Assembly: GCF_004283755.1 (NCBI RefSeq)
Contig: NZ_SHMH01000006.1
Span: 326,213-390,212, forward strand
Source of the DNA: Pseudoxanthomonas winnipegensis
GTDB taxonomy: Bacteria > Pseudomonadota > Gammaproteobacteria > Xanthomonadales > Xanthomonadaceae
Reading direction: 5' to 3'
Length of the DNA stretch: 64,000 nucleotides
Notes under the pieces: generated by a model
Databases searched by the model: none
Told to the model about the DNA's origin: nothing
The model's input: only the letters and a program-made list of their open reading frames with translations
Made by a program: the position numbers and the translations under genes
Shown here: positions 8,664 to 15,346 of the stretch, in pieces
Layout: the number at the start of each line of letters is the position of its first letter
Position numbering within the stretch: position 1 is the first letter of the stretch

Positions 8664-9542
8664 TCAGGCTGCGACCGAGGCGGCGGCGATCAGGGGCAGC
8701 AGCGCCGCGTTCAGCGCGTGCTGGCCGGCCTGCCACAGGGGCAGGACGTTCGGATCGGGCGGCTGCTGGCCGTCCAGCGCGGAGAGCAGGCGCTTGAACG
8801 GCTGACGGTAGCGATGGTGCGAGATCTCGCCGGTGATATCGCTGGCGATGATCGGCGCGGAGAGTTCGTCGATCAGGCGCCGCGCGTCGGCCAGCTGGAA
8901 GCGGCCCTGGTCCCAGTTGGTGCGGGCCACGTCCTCGCCGAACACGTCCTTGTCGATGGACAGGTACACCGGCAGTGCGGCGTCGGCGCGTGCGGCGAAG
9001 GCGTCCAGCAGGCTGGCGCTGTCGGCGAAGCCATGCACGGCATGGCCGCAGCCCAGCGCGCGCGCCCAGCGCGTGTCCACGCCCAGGCACCAGTAATGCA
9101 CGCGTCCGGCGCGCAGCGGGCCGAGCACGTTCTCCCAGCAATGGCGCGTGCCGGCATCGGCCGAGCACAGGCCGACCATGTGCACGCGCGCCACCTGCGG
9201 CAGGGCCGCCACGCGCCGCACCCACGAGCCGCAGTGCACGCCGAAGGGATAGCGCATGTTGTCCGGATGGTTGTCCAGCACCACCACCTGCAGCGGGCCG
9301 CCGTGGCGCGCCGCCGCCTGCCGCACCAGCGGCCAGGTCAGGTGATGGAAGTCGCCGCTGCCCAGCATCACCGTGCCGTGCGCGCTCTCCAGCGCCGGCT
9401 GCAGTTCGCGGGCCAGCCGTTCCAGCGTGGCCACGCCGCAGCCGAAGCGCACCGCGTCCTGCCAGGCGCGCAGCGGCAGCACGCGCGCGCCCGCCAGCGG
9501 CCCGACCGCGCCGTCCAGGTCCAGCACCAGCGGTGCGCTCAT
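8664..9542 (-). CDS. arginase/ureohydrolase-fold protein
   Basis: A 292-residue protein with the full set of di-metal ligands of the arginase/agmatinase family: GSGDFHH (61-67), DNHPDN with Asp90, His92 and Asp94, SIDKDV with Asp197 and Asp199, and the late SDITGE with Glu239. These match the DAHxDxN and SxDxD signatures, so metal binding and hydrolysis of a C-N bond in a guanidino or formimino compound are likely. The rest of the sequence is unlike classical arginase, so the substrate is open. It is the last gene of a minus-strand operon; its ATG overlaps the stop of the acyltransferase gene by 4 bases. Confidence 0.8.
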   Translation of the reverse strand: MSAPLVLDLDGAVGPLAGARVLPLRAWQDAVRFGCGVATLERLARELQPALESAHGTVMLGSGDFHHLTWPLVRQAAARHGGPLQVVVLDNHPDNMRYPFGVHCGSWVRRVAALPQVARVHMVGLCSADAGTRHCWENVLGPLRAGRVHYWCLGVDTRWARALGCGHAVHGFADSASLLDAFAARADAALPVYLSIDKDVFGEDVARTNWDQGRFQLADARRLIDELSAPIIASDITGEISHHRYRQPFKRLLSALDGQQPPDPNVLPLWQAGQHALNAALLPLIAAASVAA

Positions 9543-10603
9543 CCGGCCACCTCGGCCTGCGGCACGCTGCCGGCTTCGTGTTCGAAGCGGTGCGCATGCC
9601 GGCGCAGCAGGCCGCGCAGCAGGGCGTTGCGCGGATACACCGCGTGCCGGGTGGGAGTGAGGCGCGCGCCGAGATAGCGCTTGATCTCAGGATCCGTCCA
9701 GCCGGCCACGTAGTGGCTCAGGCCCTGGCGGCGGGCGTGTTCGAGGTTGTGCATCCAGCTCACCGCGTACAGGTTGTGCTGGCGCGCCTGCGGATAGGCC
9801 AGGCCGATGTACTTGTCCACCAGCATGCCGGCGTGCTCGTAGCACAGGTTCCAGCCGATCAGCGCCTGATCGTGGTAGTAGGCGAAGACACGCCCGCCGC
9901 TGCCGCCGTCGCGCAGCAGGCCGTCGAGGAAGGCGCGGTCGAGCTGGTCGAAGTGGATCTGGCTCTGCGCGTAGACGTTGAGATACAGCGCGTAATAGGT
10001 CGCCAGCGTGTCCGGCTCGTCGAAGCATGGCGCGCCGGTGGGCAGGCATTCGATCCGCAGGTCGGCGCGCGAGCGCAGCTTGCGGCGGATATCGCGGCGG
10101 CGGCCGGAGGACAGGCGCGCCAGATAGGCGTCCTCGTCGGCGAAATCGATCGGCACCCACGCCAGCTGCATGCCCTGCATCAGCACGAAGCCTCGCTCGG
10201 CCAGCGCCTGGGCGAAGGCCTGGGCGCGGCGATTGCCGTGCAGGCCGAGCAGGGGCGAGTCGTCGGGCAGATCCTTGACGATCAGCAGCGGCGCGCGTCG
10301 CGCCTGCGCCAGCACCTCGTCGGCCAGCGCCTCCACGCTGCCGCTCAGCGGCAATGGCGCGTACTCGGTGGCGGTGCAGCCGATGAAGCAGGCCGGCCAC
10401 TCCAGCCAGCGGCGCCAGTGGCGATAGCCGGGCAGGCCGGTCACGCGCCGGCGCAGCGCATCGTCGGCGGTGGTCAGCAGATCCAGGCGGGCACGGAACA
10501 GCGGCAGGCCGCTGGACAGACGTTCGACCTGGAAACCAGGCGGCGGATGGGCCAGGAAGCTGTCGAGCAGCGCATCGGGCTCGAGCTGGGTACAGGAGTA
10601 CAT
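9539..10603 (-). CDS. FemAB/GNAT-like N-acyltransferase
   Basis: A 354-residue protein with the layout of the large GNAT/FemAB-like group. The C-terminal half carries the RRDIRRKLR helix, the YYALYLNVYAQSQIHF segment and FAYYHDQALIGWNLCYEHAGMLVDKYIGL, the strands that form the acyl-donor site in this fold. No membrane segment is seen. The ATG at 10603 is preferred because a GGAG ribosome site lies 6 bases ahead; a GTG at 10621 would add six residues. It sits between the class III aminotransferase and the arginase-like gene, so it may acylate the amine they make. Substrate and donor (acyl-CoA or aminoacyl-tRNA) are unknown. Confidence 0.7.
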   Translation of the reverse strand: MYSCTQLEPDALLDSFLAHPPPGFQVERLSSGLPLFRARLDLLTTADDALRRRVTGLPGYRHWRRWLEWPACFIGCTATEYAPLPLSGSVEALADEVLAQARRAPLLIVKDLPDDSPLLGLHGNRRAQAFAQALAERGFVLMQGMQLAWVPIDFADEDAYLARLSSGRRRDIRRKLRSRADLRIECLPTGAPCFDEPDTLATYYALYLNVYAQSQIHFDQLDRAFLDGLLRDGGSGGRVFAYYHDQALIGWNLCYEHAGMLVDKYIGLAYPQARQHNLYAVSWMHNLEHARRQGLSHYVAGWTDPEIKRYLGARLTPTRHAVYPRNALLRGLLRRHAHRFEHEAGSVPQAEVAG

Positions 10604-10654
10604 GGCGGCTCCGCGAAGCACCGGCCGCTTGGCGCGGCCGGTGCCGGTGGGGGA

Positions 10655-12061
10655 TCAGACGGTCTGCTTGGCCTTGGTCAGCGCCTGGTCGATCAGGGCG
10701 ATGGCCAGGTCGATCTCCTCGTGGGTGATGTTCAGCGAGGGCGCCAGGGTGATGACGTTCTTGTACCAACCGCCCACGTCCAGGACCAGGCCGATCGGCT
10801 TGCCCTTGTGCGTGAGCTCGCCGCCCAGGCCGATGTCCACCATCCGGTCCAGCAGCGCCTTGTTGGGCGTGAAGCCGTCGGCCTCGCAGATTTCCGCGCG
10901 CAGCGCCAGGCCCAGGCCATCGACGTCGCCGATCTCCTTGTGACGCTTCTGCAGCTCGCGCAGGCCGTCCAGGAAGTGCGCGCCCTTCTCGGGCACGGTG
11001 CGCTCGTAGTCCATCTCGTAGCCCATGCGGATCACTTCCAGCCCCAGCGAGGTGCCCAGCGGGTTGGAGTTGAACGTGGAATGGGTCGAGCCCGGCGGGA
11101 AGATGGTCGGGTTGATCAGTTCCTCGCGCGCCCACAGGCCGGACAGCGGATTCAGGCCGTTGGTCAGCGCCTTGCCGAACACCAGCACGTCCGGGGTCAC
11201 GCCGAAGTGCTCGATCGACCACAGCTTGCCGGTGCGCCAGAAGCCCATCTGGATCTCGTCGACCACCATCAGGATGCCGTACTGGTCCAGCACCTTCTTC
11301 AGGTCGCGGAAGAAGTTCTGCGGCGGGATCACGTAGCCGCCGGTGCCCTGGATCGGCTCGACATAGAAGGCCGCGTATTCGGCCTGGCCGACCTTGGGGT
11401 CCCACACGCCGTTGTATTCGGTCTCGAACAGGCGCGCGAACTGGCGCACGCAGTGGTCCGAATACTCCTCCGGGCTCATGCCCTTGGGCCGGCGGAAGGG
11501 ATAGGGGAAGGGGATGAACATCGCGCGCTCGCCGAAGTGGCCGAAGCGGCGGCGATAGCGGTAGCTGGAGGTGATGCTGGACGCGCCCAGGGTGCGGCCG
11601 TGGTAGCCGCCCTCGAAGGCGAACATCAGGCTCTTGCCGTTCTTGTAGTTGCGCACCAGCTTGAGCGAGTCCTCGATGGCCTGCGCGCCGCCGACGTTGA
11701 AGTGCACGCGGCCGGGCAGGCCGAACTTGCCCTCCACGTCCTGGGCGATGGTCTTGGCCAGCTGGATGCGGGTGGGGTGCAAGTACTGGCTGGCGACCTG
11801 CGGCAAGGTGTCGATCTGGTGCTTGAGCGCGTCGTTGAGGCGCTTGTTGGAATAGCCGAAATTGCAGGCCGAGTACCACATCTGCAGATCCAGATACGGC
11901 GTCTGTCCACTGTCGAACATGTAGCTGCCTTCGCAGCGGTGGAACACCTTGGGCGGATCGACGTAGTGCACGGTGTCGCCGAAGGAGCTGTAGCGGGCCT
12001 CGTCGGCCAGCAGTTGGGCGTCGTCCTCGAGCGCCGGGGCGAGGGTGTGGAGCAGGTTCAT
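10655..12061 (-). CDS. class III PLP-dependent aminotransferase
   Basis: An omega-aminotransferase-type enzyme of 468 residues. Visible are the PLP-phosphate segment NVGGAQAIEDSLKL (122-135), EGGYHGRTLG (150-159), the cofactor Asp in VVDEIQMGFWRTG (267-279), and Schiff-base Lys297 in VFGKALTNGLNPLSG. Family members use ornithine, GABA, diaminobutyrate, beta-alanine or similar amines, with an acceptor oxo acid. The gene lies between a HAD phosphatase and a GNAT-like acyltransferase, all on the minus strand with short gaps (35 and 51 bases), so one operon is likely. It is not an obvious ArgD or GabT, because the expected neighbours of those pathways are absent. Confidence 0.88.
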   Translation of the reverse strand: MNLLHTLAPALEDDAQLLADEARYSSFGDTVHYVDPPKVFHRCEGSYMFDSGQTPYLDLQMWYSACNFGYSNKRLNDALKHQIDTLPQVASQYLHPTRIQLAKTIAQDVEGKFGLPGRVHFNVGGAQAIEDSLKLVRNYKNGKSLMFAFEGGYHGRTLGASSITSSYRYRRRFGHFGERAMFIPFPYPFRRPKGMSPEEYSDHCVRQFARLFETEYNGVWDPKVGQAEYAAFYVEPIQGTGGYVIPPQNFFRDLKKVLDQYGILMVVDEIQMGFWRTGKLWSIEHFGVTPDVLVFGKALTNGLNPLSGLWAREELINPTIFPPGSTHSTFNSNPLGTSLGLEVIRMGYEMDYERTVPEKGAHFLDGLRELQKRHKEIGDVDGLGLALRAEICEADGFTPNKALLDRMVDIGLGGELTHKGKPIGLVLDVGGWYKNVITLAPSLNITHEEIDLAIALIDQALTKAKQTV

Positions 12062-12096
12062 GGCAGTGTCCGTTTGCAGCAGGAGGGGAAGCCGCG

Positions 12097-12816
12097 TCAC
12101 GCGATGGCGACGGCGGGAGAAACGAGCGGGGCGTGGCGGGTGAGTGCGCCGGATTCCAGGGCGGGCAGCAGCGCCAGCGCCTCGGCGAAGCCTTCGATGG
12201 CGCTGTGCGCCAGCGCGTGGTCGCGGCAATGGGCGATCAGCTTGCGCTTGGCGAACACGTAGTCGGCGCGGCCGGCCACGCAGAAGTCCGAGGTGCCGTC
12301 GCCGACCAGCAGCACCTGGCCGCCCGGCGCGTGGCGGCGCGCCTGCGCGGCGCGCGCGCACTTGCAGGTGCCGGCGCCGCAGCTGGGCGCCTGGTGCGGG
12401 GATTCCAGGTTCCAGCGGCGTTCGCCGACCGGATGGAAGCGATTGGCGTACAGCGGCAGCGGCGCCACGCCCTCGCGGGCCAGCAGCAGGCGGATCGGCA
12501 GATCCAGGCCGTCGCTGACGATCTCCAGCGGCCAGCCGCGCGCGGCCACCGCCGCGGCGAAGGCCGGGAAGGCCGGATCGATGTCCAGGCCCGACAGATG
12601 CTGCTCGAACTGGGCCGCATCCATGTCCAGCAGCGCGACCTGGCCGCGCATGCAGGCGCGCGAGCCGATGCGACCGGCCAGCCAGTCGTCCTCCAGCGCC
12701 TCCCAGCCGGGACGGCCGAAGCGCTGCAGCAGGGTGTCGATGGTGTCGCGCAGCCCGATGGTGCCGTCGAAGTCGCACAGCACGGTCCAGCGCAGGGGAA
12801 CGGAACGAAGAGACAT
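12097..12816 (-). CDS. HAD-superfamily phosphatase (MtnX/SerB-like)
   Basis: A 239-residue class IB HAD phosphatase. The nucleophile motif CDFDGTI places Asp15 and Asp17, motif II lies at EIVSDG, and motifs III/IV at LLVGDGTSDFCVAGRADYVFAK. The overall form resembles MtnX and phosphoserine phosphatases that act on small phosphorylated metabolites. A cysteine-rich insert (CGAGTCKCAR) may bind a metal and is seen in MtnX-like enzymes. No mtn genes are nearby, so methionine salvage is not supported. It is the first gene of the minus-strand operon and probably makes the dephosphorylated substrate for the aminotransferase. Confidence 0.8.
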   Translation of the reverse strand: MSLRSVPLRWTVLCDFDGTIGLRDTIDTLLQRFGRPGWEALEDDWLAGRIGSRACMRGQVALLDMDAAQFEQHLSGLDIDPAFPAFAAAVAARGWPLEIVSDGLDLPIRLLLAREGVAPLPLYANRFHPVGERRWNLESPHQAPSCGAGTCKCARAAQARRHAPGGQVLLVGDGTSDFCVAGRADYVFAKRKLIAHCRDHALAHSAIEGFAEALALLPALESGALTRHAPLVSPAVAIA

Positions 12817-12984
12817 GGGACTTGGTGCGTGGTTCGAGGTGGCGCCACGTTAGGCAGCGGACCTTTCCGAGGGCTTTCCGTCGCCGCGCGCTTCAGCCGG
12901 CGTTGGGACGGCGCCGCTTCTTCACTTGCCGCTGCGGGGCGCACGTGTGATAACGCCGCCGTTGCCACCTGCGATGCCGCCCCG

Positions 12985-13470
12985 ATGCACGATCTGTTCG
13001 ACCTGTCCGCGCCGTGGTGGCACTTCGTGCTGCGCGGGGTGGTGATCTATGTGATGGTCACCGTGCTGATGCGCATCTCCGGCAAGCGCGCCATCGGCCA
13101 GTTCACCCCGTTCGATCTGATCCTGCTGATCCTGATCGGCAATGCCGTGCAGAACGGCATCAACGGCGGCGACAACTCGCTCACCGGCGCGCTGATCATG
13201 GCCTCCACGCTGATCGCGTTGAACTGGCTGGTGGCCTTCGGCTCGGCGCGCTCGATGCGCTTTCGCCACCTGGTGGAGGGCCATGCCACGGTGCTGGCCC
13301 GCGACGGCAAGGTCTTCGCCGAGGTGCTGCGCAAGCAGCTGGTGGCCGAGTCGGACTTCAAGAAGGCCATGCGCCAGTCCGGCTGCGAGCACGAGCGCGA
13401 CATCCGCCTGGCGATCCTGGAAACCAACGGCCACATCACCATCGAGACCCGCGAGGGCAAGTCGGGGTAA
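12985..13470 (+). CDS. DUF421 (YetF-like) membrane protein
   Basis: A 161-residue protein with three hydrophobic helices (about 12-32, 40-60, 65-85) followed by a soluble domain. The pattern LMRISGKRAIGQFTPFDLILLILIGN is diagnostic of the DUF421/YetF family, and the soluble part has EVLRKQLVAESDFKKAMRQSG. The function of the family is not well understood. The start is the ATG of MHDLFDL; the frame is open far upstream but without related sequence. It is transcribed away from the HAD-phosphatase operon; the 168 bases between them hold the promoters, with no clear box visible. Confidence 0.88.
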   Translation: MHDLFDLSAPWWHFVLRGVVIYVMVTVLMRISGKRAIGQFTPFDLILLILIGNAVQNGINGGDNSLTGALIMASTLIALNWLVAFGSARSMRFRHLVEGHATVLARDGKVFAEVLRKQLVAESDFKKAMRQSGCEHERDIRLAILETNGHITIETREGKSG

Positions 13471-13511
13471 CGGCTTGGTGCATCCCATGGCGCACCTGTC
13501 CCCACAAATCT

Positions 13512-13587
13512 TGTAGAGCGGAGCTTGCTCCGCTGGGGCCTTCGCCACGTACCAAACGAAGAGCAGCGGAGCAAGCTCCGCGCTACG
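13512..13587. repeat. REPIN-like palindrome, copy R1
   Basis: Inverted arms TGTAGAGCGGAGCTTGCTCC...GGAGCAAGCTCCGCGCTACG around a variable centre. The right arm is slightly degenerate (GCGCTACG instead of GCTCTACA). Same family as six other copies in this window. Confidence 0.9.
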
Positions 13588-13596
13588 GAGAGGCCA

Positions 13597-13681
13597 CCCT
13601 TGTGGCTTCTTCGGTCAGTGGTGGCGGTGGAGCCCCAACGGTAGAGCCTCATCGCCGCCATTGACGCAAAGGCCACAAGGG
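13597..13681. repeat. second palindromic repeat after R1
   Basis: Outer arms CCCTTGTGGC (13597-13606) and GCCACAAGGG (13672-13681) enclose an inner inverted repeat GTCAGTGGTGGCGGTG / CATCGCCGCCATTGAC. It lies between DUF421 and hemF with no gene. A related fragment occurs at 22018-22040. Confidence 0.7.
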
Positions 13682-13695
13682 CGGCTCGCACGGGG

Positions 13696-14712
13696 TCAGC
13701 GGGAATCCAGCTCGGCCAACCAATCGCGCGGCCGCAGATAGTCGGCCAGGCGCGCCTCGTCGCTGCCGGCCTCGGGGGTGAAGCCGTATTCCCAGCGCAC
13801 CAGCGGCGGCAGGCTCATCAGGATCGATTCGGCGCGCCCGCCGCTCTGCAGGCCGAACAGCGTGCCGCGGTCGTAGACCAGGTTGAACTCCACATAGCGC
13901 CCGCGCCGGTAGAGCTGGAAGTCGCGTTCGCGTTCGTCATAGGGCGTGTCGCGGCGCGCGGCCACGATCGGCAGATAGGCCTCGAGGAAACCGTCGCCGA
14001 CCGCGCGCAGATAGCCGAAGTCGGCGTCGAAGTCGTCCTGCAGATCGTCGAAGAACAGCCCGCCGACGCCGCGCGTCTCGGCGCGATGCTTGAGGAAGAA
14101 ATATTCGTCGCACCAGCGTTTGTGCGCCTCGTAGCGCGCCTGGCCGCCGAAGGGCGCGCACAGCGCCCGCGCGGTGCGATGCCAGTGCAGCACATCGGCA
14201 TCGACCGGATAGAACGGCGTCAGGTCGAAGCCGCCACCGAACCACCACGCCACCGTCTGCCCGTCGCGCTCGGCGCGGAAGTGGCGCACGTTGGCATGCG
14301 TGGTGGGCAGATGCGGATTGCGCGGATGGAACACCAGCGACACGCCGACCGCGCGCCACGAGGCGCCGGCAAGCTCGGGCCGCGCGGCCGAGGCCGAGGG
14401 CGGCAGCCGGCTGCCGGACACGTCGGAGAAGCCGATGCCGGCCTGTTCGAAGACGCCGCCGTCGCGCAGGATGCGCGTGCGCCCGCCGCCGCCCAGGGAC
14501 GGGCTAGTGTCGCGAGAGGCAGGAGGCCGGTAGCGACCGCCGCCCAGGGAGGGGCCGGTGGCATGCGAAGCGGCGTCGGCCGGGGGCTGGCGCGTCCAGC
14601 GATCCTCGACGAAGCGGGCCTGGCCGTCGGCGGCCTCGATGGCGGTGCAGATGCGGTCCTGCAGTCCGGCCAGATAGTCGCGGACGAGGTCGATGCTGGG
14701 GATGTCGGTCAT
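13696..14712 (-). CDS. hemF: oxygen-dependent coproporphyrinogen III oxidase with in-frame insertion
   Basis: HemF decarboxylates coproporphyrinogen III to protoporphyrinogen IX in aerobic haem synthesis. Core blocks are present: [55 protein letters not shown], the FFDD segment and [18 protein letters not shown]. The protein has 338 residues against about 300 in E. coli. The excess is a linker of about 31 residues (43-73) between RWTRQ and GGGGRTR, where PSLGGG appears twice (54-59 and 71-76). At the DNA level this comes from a 51-bp unit between two 14-bp direct repeats (14486-14499 and 14537-14550). The site lies before the conserved glycine loop, so activity may be kept. Start is ATG 14712. 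Confidence 0.95.
   Translation of the reverse strand: MTDIPSIDLVRDYLAGLQDRICTAIEAADGQARFVEDRWTRQPPADAASHATGPSLGGGRYRPPASRDTSPSLGGGGRTRILRDGGVFEQAGIGFSDVSGSRLPPSASAARPELAGASWRAVGVSLVFHPRNPHLPTTHANVRHFRAERDGQTVAWWFGGGFDLTPFYPVDADVLHWHRTARALCAPFGGQARYEAHKRWCDEYFFLKHRAETRGVGGLFFDDLQDDFDADFGYLRAVGDGFLEAYLPIVAARRDTPYDERERDFQLYRRGRYVEFNLVYDRGTLFGLQSGGRAESILMSLPPLVRWEYGFTPEAGSDEARLADYLRPRDWLAELDSR
14486..14550. repeat. 51-bp repeat unit inserted in hemF
   Basis: The 14-mer CCGCCGCCCAGGGA occurs at 14486 and again at 14537. The unit between holds an imperfect inverted repeat (GTCGC..GGC ctcct GCC..GCGAC on the minus strand), like a mobile intergenic palindrome. Its length is a multiple of three, so the hemF frame is kept. 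Confidence 0.75.
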
Positions 14713-14743
14713 GCGCGCAAGTGTACGGGCCGCTTCGTGGCGC

Positions 14744-15346
14744 TCAGCGCGGGCGCGTCGTCGGCGCGCTGCCGAACTGCGCCCGCACCGGCGCCGTGCA
14801 CAGCTTCCAGATGATCGCACCGTGCAGCGCGGTGAACACCAGCGCCACGATCACGCTGAAGATCATGGCGGCGGTCTTCAGGCCGGCCAGCTCCGGCGGT
14901 AGCGCGCCACCGGCGCCGCCCAGCCCGGGCTGCATCGCCAGCGACGCCTCGGTCATCGCCGGCACGTACCAGAGCGAGCCGTAGGTCAACAGCGTGCCCA
15001 GCGCCAGGTAGGCGATGAAGGCCAGGCGTGCCCATTCGCGGCGCTTGAGCAGGCCCCAGCCCAGCCAGGCCAGCAGCAGCGAGGCGATGACCTCGGCCAG
15101 GCCGATCTCGAAGTAATGGGTCAGCATCCAGCGCATCAGCGGCGGCATCGGGCCGGCCGGCTCGAACAGCTGCAGATAGGCCGGGCTGGACACCAGGCCG
15201 GCCATCGCCATCTGCAGCGCGCCGTAGGCCAGGCCGACCGCGGCCAGGGCCAGGGTGATCCAGGCCAGCACGGTGACGAAGCCCTGCGCCCCGCTGCGGG
15301 GCGAGGGCGCGGCGCCTGGCAGCGGCGGCGGGACGGGCGCGCTCAC
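14744..15346 (-). CDS. four-helix membrane protein of unknown function
   Basis: A 200-residue protein with a proline-rich N-terminus and four hydrophobic helices (about residues 22-45, 70-95, 105-125, 160-185). No family was recognised. The GTG start overlaps the stop codon of the S9 peptidase gene by 4 bases (GTGA), so the two are translationally coupled, which argues that this is a real gene. It ends 31 bases before the hemF start. Confidence 0.65.
   Translation of the reverse strand: MSAPVPPPLPGAAPSPRSGAQGFVTVLAWITLALAAVGLAYGALQMAMAGLVSSPAYLQLFEPAGPMPPLMRWMLTHYFEIGLAEVIASLLLAWLGWGLLKRREWARLAFIAYLALGTLLTYGSLWYVPAMTEASLAMQPGLGGAGGALPPELAGLKTAAMIFSVIVALVFTALHGAIIWKLCTAPVRAQFGSAPTTRPR

Noticed and set aside
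8975..12262. A 1095-residue plus-strand open frame
   Set aside because: Antisense to four convincing minus-strand genes; its composition (His, Gln, Ala, Arg) is that of a shadow frame.
12097..12816. MtnX of methionine salvage
   Set aside because: No other mtn gene is near and the neighbours point to a different pathway.
13696..14712. Frameshift or pseudogene in hemF
   Set aside because: The inserted unit is a multiple of three and the frame and all conserved blocks downstream are intact.
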